From Paludibacterium yongneupense DSM 18731 (GTDB taxonomy: Bacteria; Pseudomonadota; Gammaproteobacteria; Burkholderiales; Chromobacteriaceae), in NCBI RefSeq assembly GCF_000422925.1, contig NZ_AUGZ01000013.1, positions 62,001 to 126,000 of the forward strand: DNA of 64,000 bases, in the 5' to 3' direction. Position numbers and translations under genes: made by a program. Below the pieces are notes generated by a model, which made no database searches, had not been told where the DNA came from, and saw only the letters and a program-made list of their open reading frames with translations. Position 1 is the stretch's first letter. Each line of letters starts with the position of its first letter. Shown piece after piece: positions 48,210 through 57,240 of the stretch.

Positions 48210-48776
48210 TCAGGACGAGGACGGCAGCGGCAAGGGGTTGATCAGGCTGAATGCATCCAGATCCCAGTACCGTCCGAGCCAGTACATCAGGTCGCGGCGC
48301 CGACCTTCGAATTCGAAATCCAGCTTTTCCAGCACGCGCCGCGAGGCGTCATTCTCGGCGAACACCAAAGCCTGCACGCGCCGGATCGGACAGCCGAGTC
48401 CGCCGGCGAAGCACCAGGCGAGAACGACGGACAGCGCCTCGCCCATCAGCCCCTGCCCTCGCTCGGCATCGGCCAGCAGATACGAAACACCCGTGTTGTG
48501 CCATTGCCGGTTGATACCGTCGAGATTGAGCGTTCCGAGCAATTCGCCCCCGCGTTCGCGGCGCAGCGCCCACCACAAACCGATGCCGGTTTCCTGCAAG
48601 TTGCGCTGGATCGCCAGGCAGGCGCGCGCATGCTCGAGATCGACAAAGGGGTCCTGGCCGAACAGGCGCATGACGCGCCAGTCCGAATAGATTGCCAGCA
48701 TCGCGGGCAGATCACGGTCGTCGACCGCATCCAGCCACAATCGTTCGGTCTCCAGCACGGGGGTCGCGACGCTCAT
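48210..48776 (-). CDS. RimJ/RimL-type GNAT acetyltransferase
   Basis: 188-aa acetyltransferase. VLETERLWLDAVDDRDLPAMLAIYSD is the RimJ/L opening. VSYLLADAERGQGLMGEALSVVLAW has the acetyl-CoA loop, and VQALVFAENDASRRVLEKLDFEFEGRRRD follows. The ATG at 48776 has GGAG 9 nt upstream. In-frame ATGs at 48791 and 48794 overlap the stop of the upstream methyltransferase and are alternatives. Substrate unknown. Confidence 0.87.
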   Translation of the reverse strand: MSVATPVLETERLWLDAVDDRDLPAMLAIYSDWRVMRLFGQDPFVDLEHARACLAIQRNLQETGIGLWWALRRERGGELLGTLNLDGINRQWHNTGVSYLLADAERGQGLMGEALSVVLAWCFAGGLGCPIRRVQALVFAENDASRRVLEKLDFEFEGRRRDLMYWLGRYWDLDAFSLINPLPLPSSS

Positions 48777-48793
48777 CGCCCAATTCTCCATCA

Positions 48794-49588
48794 TCAGTCG
48801 GGATAAAGCTGGCGTACCCTCTCGAACAGGCACAAGGTGGCCGCCATCGCCACATTCAGGGATTCGGCCTGCCCCGGCATCGGAATCCGTACGCGGACAT
48901 CGGCCAGATCCAGCAAGGCGCGGCTGACGCCGGCGCCCTCGTTGCCGAAAACAAAAGCAACCGGACCTCGCAGATCCTGACGGTACAGCGATTGACTTCC
49001 TTCGAGCGAGGTCACCAGCCGTGCCCCGTCGAAAGCGAGCAATTCCGCCGCCAGATCCGCGTCTTCACGCAGATTGAGCGCAAAATGCGCGCCCATGCCG
49101 GCACGCAGCACCTTGGGCGAATAGGCGTCGACGCAGCCCGCGCTCAGATACACATCGCGGACATCGGCCGCGGCCGCCGAGCGCAGGATAGTGCCGAGAT
49201 TCCCCGGGTCCTGCACATTTTCCAGCAGCAGGCGCGACGCGCTCGCCGCCGCCGCCGCGTGCTCGGGCCGTTGCACGAGCGCCAGAATTTCGGGGGCGCT
49301 GCTCAGCGCGGACACCTTGCCGAACAGCGCCTCGGCCAGCACGGTCACCCTGCAGCGCGCGGCAAGAGCGTCCAGCAGGGCTTCCACCTCGGCGTTCCCG
49401 CGCGCACGTTCATTCACGTAGAGCGCCGCAAACGTCGCATGGCTTGCCCGTGCCGTTTCGAGCAGATGAATGCCCTCCAGCACCATCAGCCGCTGCTGCC
49501 GGCGCTCGCGGCCATTTTGCAGCAAGCGTGCCAACTGCTTGATCTCGTCGTTGTGCGCGGATTCGATGCGTTTGAATTCGGACTGCAT
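48794..49588 (-). CDS. TrmH/SpoU-family RNA methyltransferase
   Basis: 264-aa SPOUT methyltransferase. The N-terminal RNA-binding domain (KQLARLLQNGRERRQQRLMVLEGIHLLE) precedes LLENVQDPGNLGTILRSAAA, then AFVFGNEGAGVS and MPGQAESLNVAMAATLCLFE, which form the knotted SAM site. It probably 2'-O-methylates rRNA or tRNA; the exact site is not inferable. The frame is open upstream, but homologues start near MQSEFKRIES. Confidence 0.92.
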   Translation of the reverse strand: MQSEFKRIESAHNDEIKQLARLLQNGRERRQQRLMVLEGIHLLETARASHATFAALYVNERARGNAEVEALLDALAARCRVTVLAEALFGKVSALSSAPEILALVQRPEHAAAAASASRLLLENVQDPGNLGTILRSAAAADVRDVYLSAGCVDAYSPKVLRAGMGAHFALNLREDADLAAELLAFDGARLVTSLEGSQSLYRQDLRGPVAFVFGNEGAGVSRALLDLADVRVRIPMPGQAESLNVAMAATLCLFERVRQLYPD

Positions 49589-49592
49589 GGTT

Positions 49593-50915
49593 CTAGCGAT
49601 GATGCGCGGCGCGCAGCACCATTTCCTTGAAGCGTTGATAGGTTTTGGCGTCGATGGCCAGATCGTTCTTGCCATGATCGACGTAGAACACCCCGCTGAG
49701 ACGATGGGCGGAGAACAATGACATCACCGCGAATTCGCGCTCGCCGATGCTATCGAAGAACGGATCGCGATACTTGCCGGCCAGTTGCGCGCGCACGGCC
49801 GCCGGTGCGTGGAAACTCTGCGGCTTGCTGGTCAGCAAGGCGAAGAAAGAACCGGGCTCAAGCCCGACCTCCAGCTTGCGCATCGGATGACCAGGTTCCA
49901 AGCCGATCTGATACTGCAACTTCAAGGCATGACGATCGCTGTCGTAGCGCAGGAACATCACGCGTTCGAATTTCAGGTCGTTGGCCAGATGGCGCAAGGC
50001 CTCGCGCAGCGCGAGTTCAAGCTGCGCGTGTTCGGACAGCCCCCCTCCCTCGTGCAGCGAGACGCGCACATACTCGCCCGGCAGCATGATCAGCTCGCGC
50101 GCGGGAAAGGTGTAGCCTACGGCCCGGGCATTGTTCGCAACCTGCTGCGCGGCATAGGGCACGGCCGCATAGGCTTCATCGTAAGACGTGCCGATCAGGC
50201 GCGAGGCAACCTCTATCCCCGCCTGCCACTGTCCGCGCCAGCAGCCCTGTTCCATGCCGTTGGCAGTCGCGACCGCCAGCTTGAGCAACTGCTTGCGCGT
50301 AGTGCTGGGGCCGGGCGCCAGCAGCGACAGCAATGCCGTGGGAAGGCCGAGCGCGCGGATGAAACTCTCCAGCAGGCGCGGATAATCGGTTTCGAAATTC
50401 TCGGCCACCACCTGCAACAAGGGGCGATCACTGCCGTGATTGCGGTAAAACAGATAAAAGCAGGCCGGCAAGTTGTACACCAGCGCAGCAAGGTAGCAAT
50501 CTTCGACCTTGTGCTCGCCCGCCTGCGACAGCCAGTCCTTGACGATCATGGCCGCCACCCTGCCGCGTCCGAGCAGCACGCCGATTTCCTCTATCGTCGC
50601 CGCCGACAGCGCATCCGGCACCGGCGCCAGCGCTTCGAGTCGCGAGAAGCGCATCACGACCGGATCGAGGCCGACCAGCATCAACGCCTGCTCGATCGAC
50701 GGCATGATCTCGTTGCGGTTGAGCGCGGCCGAGCGGCCAAGCAAGCGGATCAAGTCGAAAAACAGCAGCGGGTCGGACAAAATCAGGTTAGACAGATCGG
50801 TAAAGCTGACCAGATCCCTGTTGCGCGCGACCATCTGCTTCAGTTCCGACATCGTACCGGGAAGAATAGGCCAGCGCCGCTCGGCGATGGAGTTCAGCCA
50901 GTCAGCAAGTTCCAT
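49593..50915 (-). CDS. HDOD-domain signalling protein
   Basis: 440-aa protein. Residues 1-230 form an HDOD domain (FTDLSNLILSDPLLFFDLIRLLG, MPSIEQALMLVGLDPVV, CYLAALVYNLPACFYLFYRN). Residues 300-440 look like a GAF-type sensor (FERVMFLRYDSDRHALKLQYQIG, FALLTSKPQSFH, FAVMSLFSAHRLSGVFYVDHG). Such proteins act in signalling to motility or development. It lies downstream of motAB and the membrane methyltransferase and overlaps the latter by 14 bp. Confidence 0.82.
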   Translation of the reverse strand: MELADWLNSIAERRWPILPGTMSELKQMVARNRDLVSFTDLSNLILSDPLLFFDLIRLLGRSAALNRNEIMPSIEQALMLVGLDPVVMRFSRLEALAPVPDALSAATIEEIGVLLGRGRVAAMIVKDWLSQAGEHKVEDCYLAALVYNLPACFYLFYRNHGSDRPLLQVVAENFETDYPRLLESFIRALGLPTALLSLLAPGPSTTRKQLLKLAVATANGMEQGCWRGQWQAGIEVASRLIGTSYDEAYAAVPYAAQQVANNARAVGYTFPARELIMLPGEYVRVSLHEGGGLSEHAQLELALREALRHLANDLKFERVMFLRYDSDRHALKLQYQIGLEPGHPMRKLEVGLEPGSFFALLTSKPQSFHAPAAVRAQLAGKYRDPFFDSIGEREFAVMSLFSAHRLSGVFYVDHGKNDLAIDAKTYQRFKEMVLRAAHHR

Positions 50916-51654
50916 GGGGATGCCGCCAGATCAAGAGTTCAACTTGCAGAGGTCCGGGCAGCGGTTGTCGCGACAGCGGCGCGACGCCGGGGATGGCGAA
51001 CGTATTGCTGATCAACATGCTCTCGGGTTCTCCGTCGCTGACGAATTTATTCCACACCCGCTCCATCGGAGCCGGGGACAAAAAGGTATAGACCGTATCG
51101 TAACATCCCCAATCCTCTTTCCAGAAATTTCTGCATGCCAGATGCACGTTTTGTGGCCGCCCGCTCAAACACCAGCGCAGCCGCGCCAGCAGATACGCTC
51201 CCCAGGCATTTTCCAGGGCCGTGACATCGAGATCGGGACGGCGCGCCGCCAGCGCGAGCGCCAGGCGTGCGTCGGCACAGCCGGCCTCGAGCAGCCGTGC
51301 GCCCTGCGGCAGGCAGGCGCTCAGCGCGGCGAGTGCCGGCGAGGACGAACGATAAAACGGGACTTGTTCGACAATGGCGTTGCGAAACAGCAGCAGACAG
51401 ACGATAAAGGCCGCCAGATACGACCATGGCGGCAGCCCCGCCCGCAAGGCAAGCAGCAGAACGGCGGGGAGCGCGGCCTGGGCGGCCGCGGCGCGCACGC
51501 CCAGGCGCAGGCAGAAGGCGAACCCGCCCGCAAAGGCGCCGGCAGTCAGCGCCCAGGCGACGGGGTTGAGCGCAGGGGCCAGCCAGAACCAGGCAAGGAG
51601 CAGCGCCGGCACTTGCGCAGCCAGATGGCGGGCGACACGGCTACCGCGCGTCAA
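50902..51654 (-). CDS. Membrane-anchored class I methyltransferase-like protein
   Basis: 250-aa protein. The first 100 residues hold about three membrane segments (ALLLAWFWLAPALNPVAWALTA and following). The rest resembles a SAM-dependent methyltransferase. Motif I is degenerate (LLEAGCADARLALALA instead of the usual DxGxGxG) and a motif II-like DVTALENAWGAYLLARLR follows. Activity is therefore uncertain. It starts 2 nt after motB. Confidence 0.65.
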   Translation of the reverse strand: MTRGSRVARHLAAQVPALLLAWFWLAPALNPVAWALTAGAFAGGFAFCLRLGVRAAAAQAALPAVLLLALRAGLPPWSYLAAFIVCLLLFRNAIVEQVPFYRSSSPALAALSACLPQGARLLEAGCADARLALALAARRPDLDVTALENAWGAYLLARLRWCLSGRPQNVHLACRNFWKEDWGCYDTVYTFLSPAPMERVWNKFVSDGEPESMLISNTFAIPGVAPLSRQPLPGPLQVELLIWRHPHGTC

Positions 51655-51655
51655 C

Positions 51656-52540
51656 TCAGCCGCCCTTGGCTGGCGGGTAAATCGGGCCGATAGGTTCCTG
51701 GTTCATCCCCGGATTGACCCCGTCGTTGAGCAGGGTCGCTTCGGTGTCCTTGTTCAGCACCACGATGGAAATACGGCGATTTTCCGCCGCGAACACATCG
51801 GAGCGGATCAGAGGATTGGCCGCAGCCAGTCCGACCACGCGCAAGACCTTGTCCTCGAGCAGGCCTCCGGCAACCAGTTCGCGGCGCGCGGCATTCGCGC
51901 GATCCGCGGACAGCTCCCAGTTGCTGTAACCGGCTTGACCCGAGCTATAGGGCGTGGCATCCGTATGCCCGGAGATGCTGAGGTGATTGGGCATCTGGTT
52001 GAGATCCTTGGCCAGGGCCTGCAACAACTCTTTGGTATAGGGCATCATCACCGAACTGCCCGAGTTGAACATCGGACGATTCTGCTCGTCGACGATCTGG
52101 ATCTTCAGGCCTTCCTGCGTCATCTCCAGGCGCAACTGGTTCTGATAGCTCTTGAGCAACGTGCTGGTCTGGATCGTGTGCTGGATTTTCTGCTGCAACT
52201 CGAGCAGCTTCTTTTTTTCGTTCTCGCGGTCTTCCTTCACGCTTTTCTTGACCTGCCCCGTGCTGCGCGTAATGTCGGTGCCGCCGCCCTTGATCACCGA
52301 GGTCGCCGCGCCCGAGCCTTCGCCCCCCGACAGGGCGATCTTGAGGGGGGTCTTGAAGTATTCGGCGATCCCGTCGAGCGAGCCTTGCGAGACCGAGCCC
52401 AGCAGCCACATCAACAGAAAGAACGCCATCATCGCCGTCACGAAGTCGGCATAGGCGATTTTCCAGGCTCCGCCATGCGAGCCATGGCCGCCCTTCTTGA
52501 TCCGTTTGACGATGATCGGGCGTTGTGATTCGTCAGCCAT
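51656..52540 (-). CDS. motB: Flagellar motor stator protein MotB
   Basis: 294-aa stator subunit. A short basic N-terminus leads to the single membrane helix with the proton-carrying Asp32 (WKIAYADFVTAMMAFFLLMW). A plug and linker follow, then the OmpA-like peptidoglycan domain with LSISGHTDATPYS and NWELSADRANAARREL. It pairs with MotA, whose gene ends 9 nt upstream. Confidence 0.96.
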   Translation of the reverse strand: MADESQRPIIVKRIKKGGHGSHGGAWKIAYADFVTAMMAFFLLMWLLGSVSQGSLDGIAEYFKTPLKIALSGGEGSGAATSVIKGGGTDITRSTGQVKKSVKEDRENEKKKLLELQQKIQHTIQTSTLLKSYQNQLRLEMTQEGLKIQIVDEQNRPMFNSGSSVMMPYTKELLQALAKDLNQMPNHLSISGHTDATPYSSGQAGYSNWELSADRANAARRELVAGGLLEDKVLRVVGLAAANPLIRSDVFAAENRRISIVVLNKDTEATLLNDGVNPGMNQEPIGPIYPPAKGG

Positions 52541-52549
52541 GCGCGATCC

Positions 52550-53410
52550 TTACTTGTTCTTCGTCGACTTGACGTGGTCTTCCAGTTCCTTGAACGAAGG
52601 CCGTTCGTGCGAGGACAGCACCTTGCGGCCGAACTCCACCGCCACTTGCGGCGCATAGCCGTTCAAGCTGGCCAGGATGGTCACTTTGACCGTCTGGAAC
52701 GCGCGCGTACTGTCGGCCAGACGATGTTCGAGAATCGTGCCGAGCGGGCCGACGAAACCGTAAGCCAGCAGAATCCCGAGGAAGGTCCCGACCAGCGCGT
52801 GCGCGATCAGGATGCCGAGTTCGGCCGGCGGGATCCCCACCGATTCCATCGTATGCACGACGCCCATGACCGCCGCCACGATACCGAAAGCCGGCATGCC
52901 GTCCCCCATCGCCTTGACGGCGCTGACCGGGATCTCGCCCTCGTGATGGTGGGTCTCGATTTCGACGTCCATCAGGTTTTCGATTTCGAAAGCATTGAGA
53001 TTGCCGCCGACCATGAGCCGCAGATAGTCGCAGATGAACTCGACCACATGATGATCGTGCAGCACGGCCGGATACTTGGCAAATACGGGGCTGGATTCGG
53101 GACTGTCGACGTCGGACTCGATCGACATCAAGCCTTCCTTGCGCACCTTGGCCAGCAACTCGTACAACATGGCAAACAACTCCATGTAAAACGCCTTGCT
53201 GTATGGCGAGCCTTTAAATACGGTCGGCAGCGCCTTCAGCGTCGCCTTGAGCGCAGGCCCCCCGTTGGAAACGACGAAGGCGCCCCCGGCGGCGCCACCG
53301 ATCATCACGAATTCGAGGGGTTGCAACAGGGCCGCGATATGCCCCCCTGCTGCCACGAACGCCCCCAATACCGACGCAAGAATGACGACATACCCGATTC
53401 CGACAAACAT
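52550..53410 (-). CDS. motA: Flagellar motor stator protein MotA
   Basis: 286-aa membrane protein with four helices. GYVVILASVLGAFVAAGGHIAALLQPLEFVMIGGAAGGAF spans the first two. The charged cytoplasmic loop holds RKEGLMSIESDVDSPE. MPAFGIVAAVMGVVHTM and IAHALVGTFLGILLAYGFVGPLG form the last two. It forms the proton channel with MotB. It heads an array that continues into the methyltransferase, HDOD, TrmH-type and acetyltransferase genes. Confidence 0.96.
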   Translation of the reverse strand: MFVGIGYVVILASVLGAFVAAGGHIAALLQPLEFVMIGGAAGGAFVVSNGGPALKATLKALPTVFKGSPYSKAFYMELFAMLYELLAKVRKEGLMSIESDVDSPESSPVFAKYPAVLHDHHVVEFICDYLRLMVGGNLNAFEIENLMDVEIETHHHEGEIPVSAVKAMGDGMPAFGIVAAVMGVVHTMESVGIPPAELGILIAHALVGTFLGILLAYGFVGPLGTILEHRLADSTRAFQTVKVTILASLNGYAPQVAVEFGRKVLSSHERPSFKELEDHVKSTKNK

Positions 53411-53693
53411 TCGCCCGATCCTGTGTTTTTTATAGTTTGAGAACGGTCAGCACCATGCAGCGCACTGACCGCAATGAAGTCATACTACGGGAAACCCGGC
53501 CGCGCCATCCCTTTACACAATATAGGCATAATTAAGGGATAGTATGTGAGCACAAGTAATTAGAACGATTATCCACTGCGGACCCTGCCTAGGCAAGCGA
53601 AGAAAACCAGTGACTGACAAGTGTTTATTCACTTTATTGAAAACGGGAGGCCGCCCGCACCGCTGGACGCGGCGGGCCGCCCCCCCCCCGGAC

Positions 53694-55073
53694 TCAGACC
53701 ATCCCGCGCCGGACGATTTCGCGTTCGAACTCTTCAACGCAGCGCTGCGCCACTCCCAGCATCTGGTCGATTTCCTTGCGCGTCACCACCAGGGGCGGCG
53801 ACGCCACCATATGGTCGCCGCAGGCGCGCATGATCAGATTGTTCCCGAAGAAGATATCGCGACAGAGCGTCCCGGCATCGCCAAAATCGGGGAACAACTC
53901 GCGCGTGTCGCGGTTCCGGACCAGGGTAAAGCCCTGGATCAGCCCCACGCCGCGGACATCGTCGACATGGTCGAAACCCTCGAAGGTCTCGCGCCAGCGC
54001 TCCTGCATATAGGGACCGACGTCGTTCTTCACGCGATCGACAATGCCGTCGTCGCGCAAGGCGCGCACCGTCGCGCGCGCCACGGCCGCCGCCACCGGGT
54101 GGCCGGAATAGGTGAAACCGTGATTGAAATCGCCGCCCCGGGCGAGCCCCTCGGCCACGCGATCGCCGACGAAAACCGCGCCTATGGGTTGATAGCCCGA
54201 CGACAGGCCCTTGGCGGTGGTAAACAGGTCGGGATGAAAGCCGAAATGCTGATGTCCGAACCATTCCCCGGTGCGCCCGAAGCCGCAAATCACCTCGTCC
54301 GCCACCAGCAGCACATCGTACTTGCGGCAAATGCGCTCGATTTCGGGCCAGTAACTCGCGGGCGGAATGATGACGCCGCCCGCCCCCTGAATCGGCTCGC
54401 CGACAAAAGCCGCCACCTTGTCCGCCCCGATTTCGAGGATTTTCTGCTCCAGCCAGCCGGCCGCATGCAAGCCGAAGGCCTCGCGGCTCGAATCGCCGCC
54501 GAGCCCGTACCACCACGGCTGTTCGATATGCGCGATACCGGGAATCGGCAAATCGCCTTGCTCATGCATATACCCCATGCCACCCAGGCTCGCGCCGCCT
54601 ATGGTGGAGCCGTGATAGCCGTTCCAGCGCCCGATCAGGGTCTTTTTCTGCGGCTGGCCCTGCACGTCCCAATAGCGGCGCACCATGCGGATCATCGTAT
54701 CCACCGCTTCGGAGCCCGAGTTGGTATAGAACATGCGCGAGAATCCCGGAGGCGCGATCTCGGACAGCAGTGCCGACAACTCGGTCACCGCCGGGTGCGT
54801 GGTCTTGAAGAAGGTGTTGTAGTAGGCCAGCGTCTCCATCTGCTGCTGCGCCACCAGCGCCAGATCCTTGCGTCCATAGCCGAGGTTCACGCACCACAGG
54901 CCGGCCATCGCGTCGGTGATCTTGTTGCCGTCCGAATCCCACAGATAAATCCCTTCGCCATGCGTGATGACACGTGCACCGTGGCGATTGAGCGAATCGG
55001 TGTCGGTAAACGGATGCAGATGATGCGCGGCATCCATATCGCGCCATTGTTGCGTGCTGCGCTCTTGAGCCAT
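53694..55073 (-). CDS. spuC: Class III aminotransferase, SpuC-type (polyamine:pyruvate)
   Basis: 459-aa PLP enzyme. GLWCVNLGYGR, MFYTNSGSEAVDTMIRM, RWNGYHGSTIGG, LLVADEVICGFGRTGEWF, the Schiff-base Lys in LFTTAKGLSSGYQPIGA, and FTYSGHPVAAAVA. It is close to SpuC, which transaminates putrescine with pyruvate as acceptor. It lies 19 nt after puuA as the last gene of ald-puuD-puuA-spuC. The substrate may be putrescine or gamma-glutamylputrescine (see findings). A run of ten C (53680-53689) follows the stop. Confidence 0.9.
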   Translation of the reverse strand: MAQERSTQQWRDMDAAHHLHPFTDTDSLNRHGARVITHGEGIYLWDSDGNKITDAMAGLWCVNLGYGRKDLALVAQQQMETLAYYNTFFKTTHPAVTELSALLSEIAPPGFSRMFYTNSGSEAVDTMIRMVRRYWDVQGQPQKKTLIGRWNGYHGSTIGGASLGGMGYMHEQGDLPIPGIAHIEQPWWYGLGGDSSREAFGLHAAGWLEQKILEIGADKVAAFVGEPIQGAGGVIIPPASYWPEIERICRKYDVLLVADEVICGFGRTGEWFGHQHFGFHPDLFTTAKGLSSGYQPIGAVFVGDRVAEGLARGGDFNHGFTYSGHPVAAAVARATVRALRDDGIVDRVKNDVGPYMQERWRETFEGFDHVDDVRGVGLIQGFTLVRNRDTRELFPDFGDAGTLCRDIFFGNNLIMRACGDHMVASPPLVVTRKEIDQMLGVAQRCVEEFEREIVRRGMV

Positions 55074-55092
55074 AACCCCTCCATTCGTGGCT

Positions 55093-56427
55093 TCAAACGT
55101 GCAATAACAGGAATTTCCGTTCCCACGGGCTGATGACCCGGAAATACTCCGAGAATTCTTTCTCTTTCATCGCCACATAGAGGCGGACAAAGCGCGGCCC
55201 CAGCACTTCGGCGATCTCGGGACATTCGCGCAAGCGCATCAGCGCCTCTTCGGATCCGGTCGGAAACTGGAACTCGAGCTCGTACGCATCGGTCTGGCAC
55301 GGCTCGCTCGGGCGGATCTTGTTGATCATGCCCAGATAACCGCAGGCCAGCGTCGCCGCCATCGCGATATAAGGATTCGCATCGACGCCCGGCACCCGGT
55401 TTTCCACGCGCCGCGCCTGCGCGCTGGAGTGCGGCACGCGGAAGGCAACCGTGCGATTGTCATAGCCCCACTGCACATTGGTCGGCGCCGCGGTATAGCG
55501 CGACAAGCGGCGGAAGGAGTTCACATAGGGCGCGAACATCGGCATCGCAAACGGCAGATAGCGCTGCAGACCGCCGATATAGTGGAAGAAGTGATCGGAA
55601 GGGCTTCCGTCCTCGTTGCTGAAAATATTGCGGCCACTGCTGCGTTCGACCACGCTCTGATGCATGTGCATGGCGCTGCCGGGTTCATTTTCCATCGGCT
55701 TGGCCATGAATGTGGCATACATATTGTGACGGAAAGCCGCTTCGCGAACGGTACGCTTGAACAGAAAAACCTGGTCGGCCAGGTCAAGCGCATTGCCATG
55801 CAGGAAATTGATTTCCATCTGTGCGGTGCCGATTTCATGAATCAGCGTGTCCACTTCGAGGTTCTGCGCATGGCAATAATCGTAGATATCCTCGAACAAG
55901 GGGTCGAATTCGTTGACGGCATCGATAGAATACGAACGACGCCCGAACTCGGCGCGGCCGGTGCGCCCGATAGGCGCGGCAAGCGGAATATCGGGATCGG
56001 GATTGGGCGACAGCAGATAGAACTCCATCTCCGGCGCGAGCACCGGATCCCATCCATGCTGATCGTACAGCGACAGCACCCGCTTGAGCACATTGCGCGG
56101 CGCGACATCCACCGGCGTTCCGTCGGAACGATAGCAGTCGTAAATCAATTGCGCGGTGGGATCCGATGCCCACGGCACGAAGCGCAGCGTGGTCGGGTCG
56201 GGCTGCAGCACCATATCGGGGTCGGTGAGGTCCAGATGGCTGTCGTCGGGATAATCGCCGGTCACGGTCTGGATCAGCACCGCTTCCGGCAAACGCATCT
56301 CGGGATCGCTGACGAATTTTTCCTTCGGGACGATCTTGCCGCGCGCGACGCCAGTCATGTCGGGAACGATGCATTCCACTTCGGTGATCCGGTGTTCGCG
56401 CAGCCATTCGATCATTTCGTTGTTCAT
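55093..56427 (-). CDS. puuA: Gamma-glutamylputrescine synthetase PuuA-type
   Basis: 444-aa glutamine-synthetase-fold ligase. The start is MNNEMIEWLREHRITEVECI with AGGA 8 nt upstream; a GTG six bases earlier is less likely. Family parts are VPDMTGVARGKIVPKE, EMEFYLLSPNP, ETDLIHEIGTAQMEIN-like metal ligands, PMENEPGSAMHMHQS and NPYIAMAATLACGYLG. It joins glutamate to putrescine with ATP. It lies 24 nt after puuD. Confidence 0.92.
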   Translation of the reverse strand: MNNEMIEWLREHRITEVECIVPDMTGVARGKIVPKEKFVSDPEMRLPEAVLIQTVTGDYPDDSHLDLTDPDMVLQPDPTTLRFVPWASDPTAQLIYDCYRSDGTPVDVAPRNVLKRVLSLYDQHGWDPVLAPEMEFYLLSPNPDPDIPLAAPIGRTGRAEFGRRSYSIDAVNEFDPLFEDIYDYCHAQNLEVDTLIHEIGTAQMEINFLHGNALDLADQVFLFKRTVREAAFRHNMYATFMAKPMENEPGSAMHMHQSVVERSSGRNIFSNEDGSPSDHFFHYIGGLQRYLPFAMPMFAPYVNSFRRLSRYTAAPTNVQWGYDNRTVAFRVPHSSAQARRVENRVPGVDANPYIAMAATLACGYLGMINKIRPSEPCQTDAYELEFQFPTGSEEALMRLRECPEIAEVLGPRFVRLYVAMKEKEFSEYFRVISPWERKFLLLHV

Positions 56428-56451
56428 ACGCACTATCCTTTGTCTGTCACC

Positions 56452-57228
56452 TCATTCACCGACAAACCGGGCCGATGCCGCGCGTCTCGCCTGCCGTTCG
56501 CGACAGGCGTCGCCGAAAGCACGCAAGATGGCCATCGACACCGGATTGTCGGCGTAATGCCATTCCGGATGCCATTGCACTGCGAATGCGAACGCGGGCG
56601 AGTCCGTGACGCTGAACGCTTCCACCAGGCCGTCTTCCGCCGTCGCCTCGGCCTTCAGCCCGTCGGCGAGGCGCTTGATGCCCTGGTGGTGCAGCGAATT
56701 CACGATGGCCGATCCACAGCCCGTCCACCGCTGCAGCGCGCCCTCCGGGCAGAAGCGTACCGTGTGGCTGGGGCCGTACAGCGTTTCCAGCTCGGTGGAT
56801 GCCGGCTCGCGGTGGTCGTTCATGCCCGGCGCTTCGTGCACGTGCTGATACAACTCGCCGCCCAGCGCAACGTTGATCTCCTGCAAGCCGCGGCAGATGC
56901 CCAGCAAAGGAATGCCGGCGGCCAGTACGTGCCGCACCAGCGGCAGCGTGGTGCGGTCGCGTTCCGGGTCGTGCAGCGTGCCGGGGCGCGACGGATCGCC
57001 GCCGTAATGCCGAGGTTCGACATTCGACAGCGAGCCCGTCAACAGGATTCCGTCGAACATATCGAGCAGTTCGGGTGCCAGCGACGCATCGCCGAGGGCG
57101 GGAATCAGCAGCACCGAGCCACCGGCCCCGCCACGGGCGGCATCGATATATTTATCACCCGCCGCATGATAGGGATGAGCCCCGATCAACTTGATGTCAC
57201 AAGGAATACCGATGACCACTTGCTCCAT
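56452..57228 (-). CDS. puuD: Gamma-glutamyl-GABA hydrolase PuuD (peptidase C26)
   Basis: 258-aa class I glutamine amidotransferase-fold hydrolase. The nucleophile Cys112 is in LLGICRGLQEINVALGG, and the His-Glu part is in VQWHPEWHY. LLTGSLSNVEPRHYGG is typical of PuuD. It releases GABA and glutamate from gamma-glutamyl-GABA. It begins 12 nt after ald. Confidence 0.92.
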   Translation of the reverse strand: MEQVVIGIPCDIKLIGAHPYHAAGDKYIDAARGGAGGSVLLIPALGDASLAPELLDMFDGILLTGSLSNVEPRHYGGDPSRPGTLHDPERDRTTLPLVRHVLAAGIPLLGICRGLQEINVALGGELYQHVHEAPGMNDHREPASTELETLYGPSHTVRFCPEGALQRWTGCGSAIVNSLHHQGIKRLADGLKAEATAEDGLVEAFSVTDSPAFAFAVQWHPEWHYADNPVSMAILRAFGDACRERQARRAASARFVGE

Positions 57229-57240
57229 GAAAACCTCGTC

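Noticed and set aside
53411-53560. Possible sigma28 promoter before motA
   Set aside because: A TAAA and a GCCG box occur, but the spacing is 11 and not 15, and the second box ends GGTT.
53680-53689. Run of ten C after spuC as a phase-variation tract
   Set aside because: It lies after the stop codon and in no other credible gene, so slippage would not change a protein.
53610-55133. 507-codon plus-strand frame opposite spuC
   Set aside because: The minus strand codes a clear PLP enzyme; the plus frame has His/Arg/Gly-rich noise and no family features.
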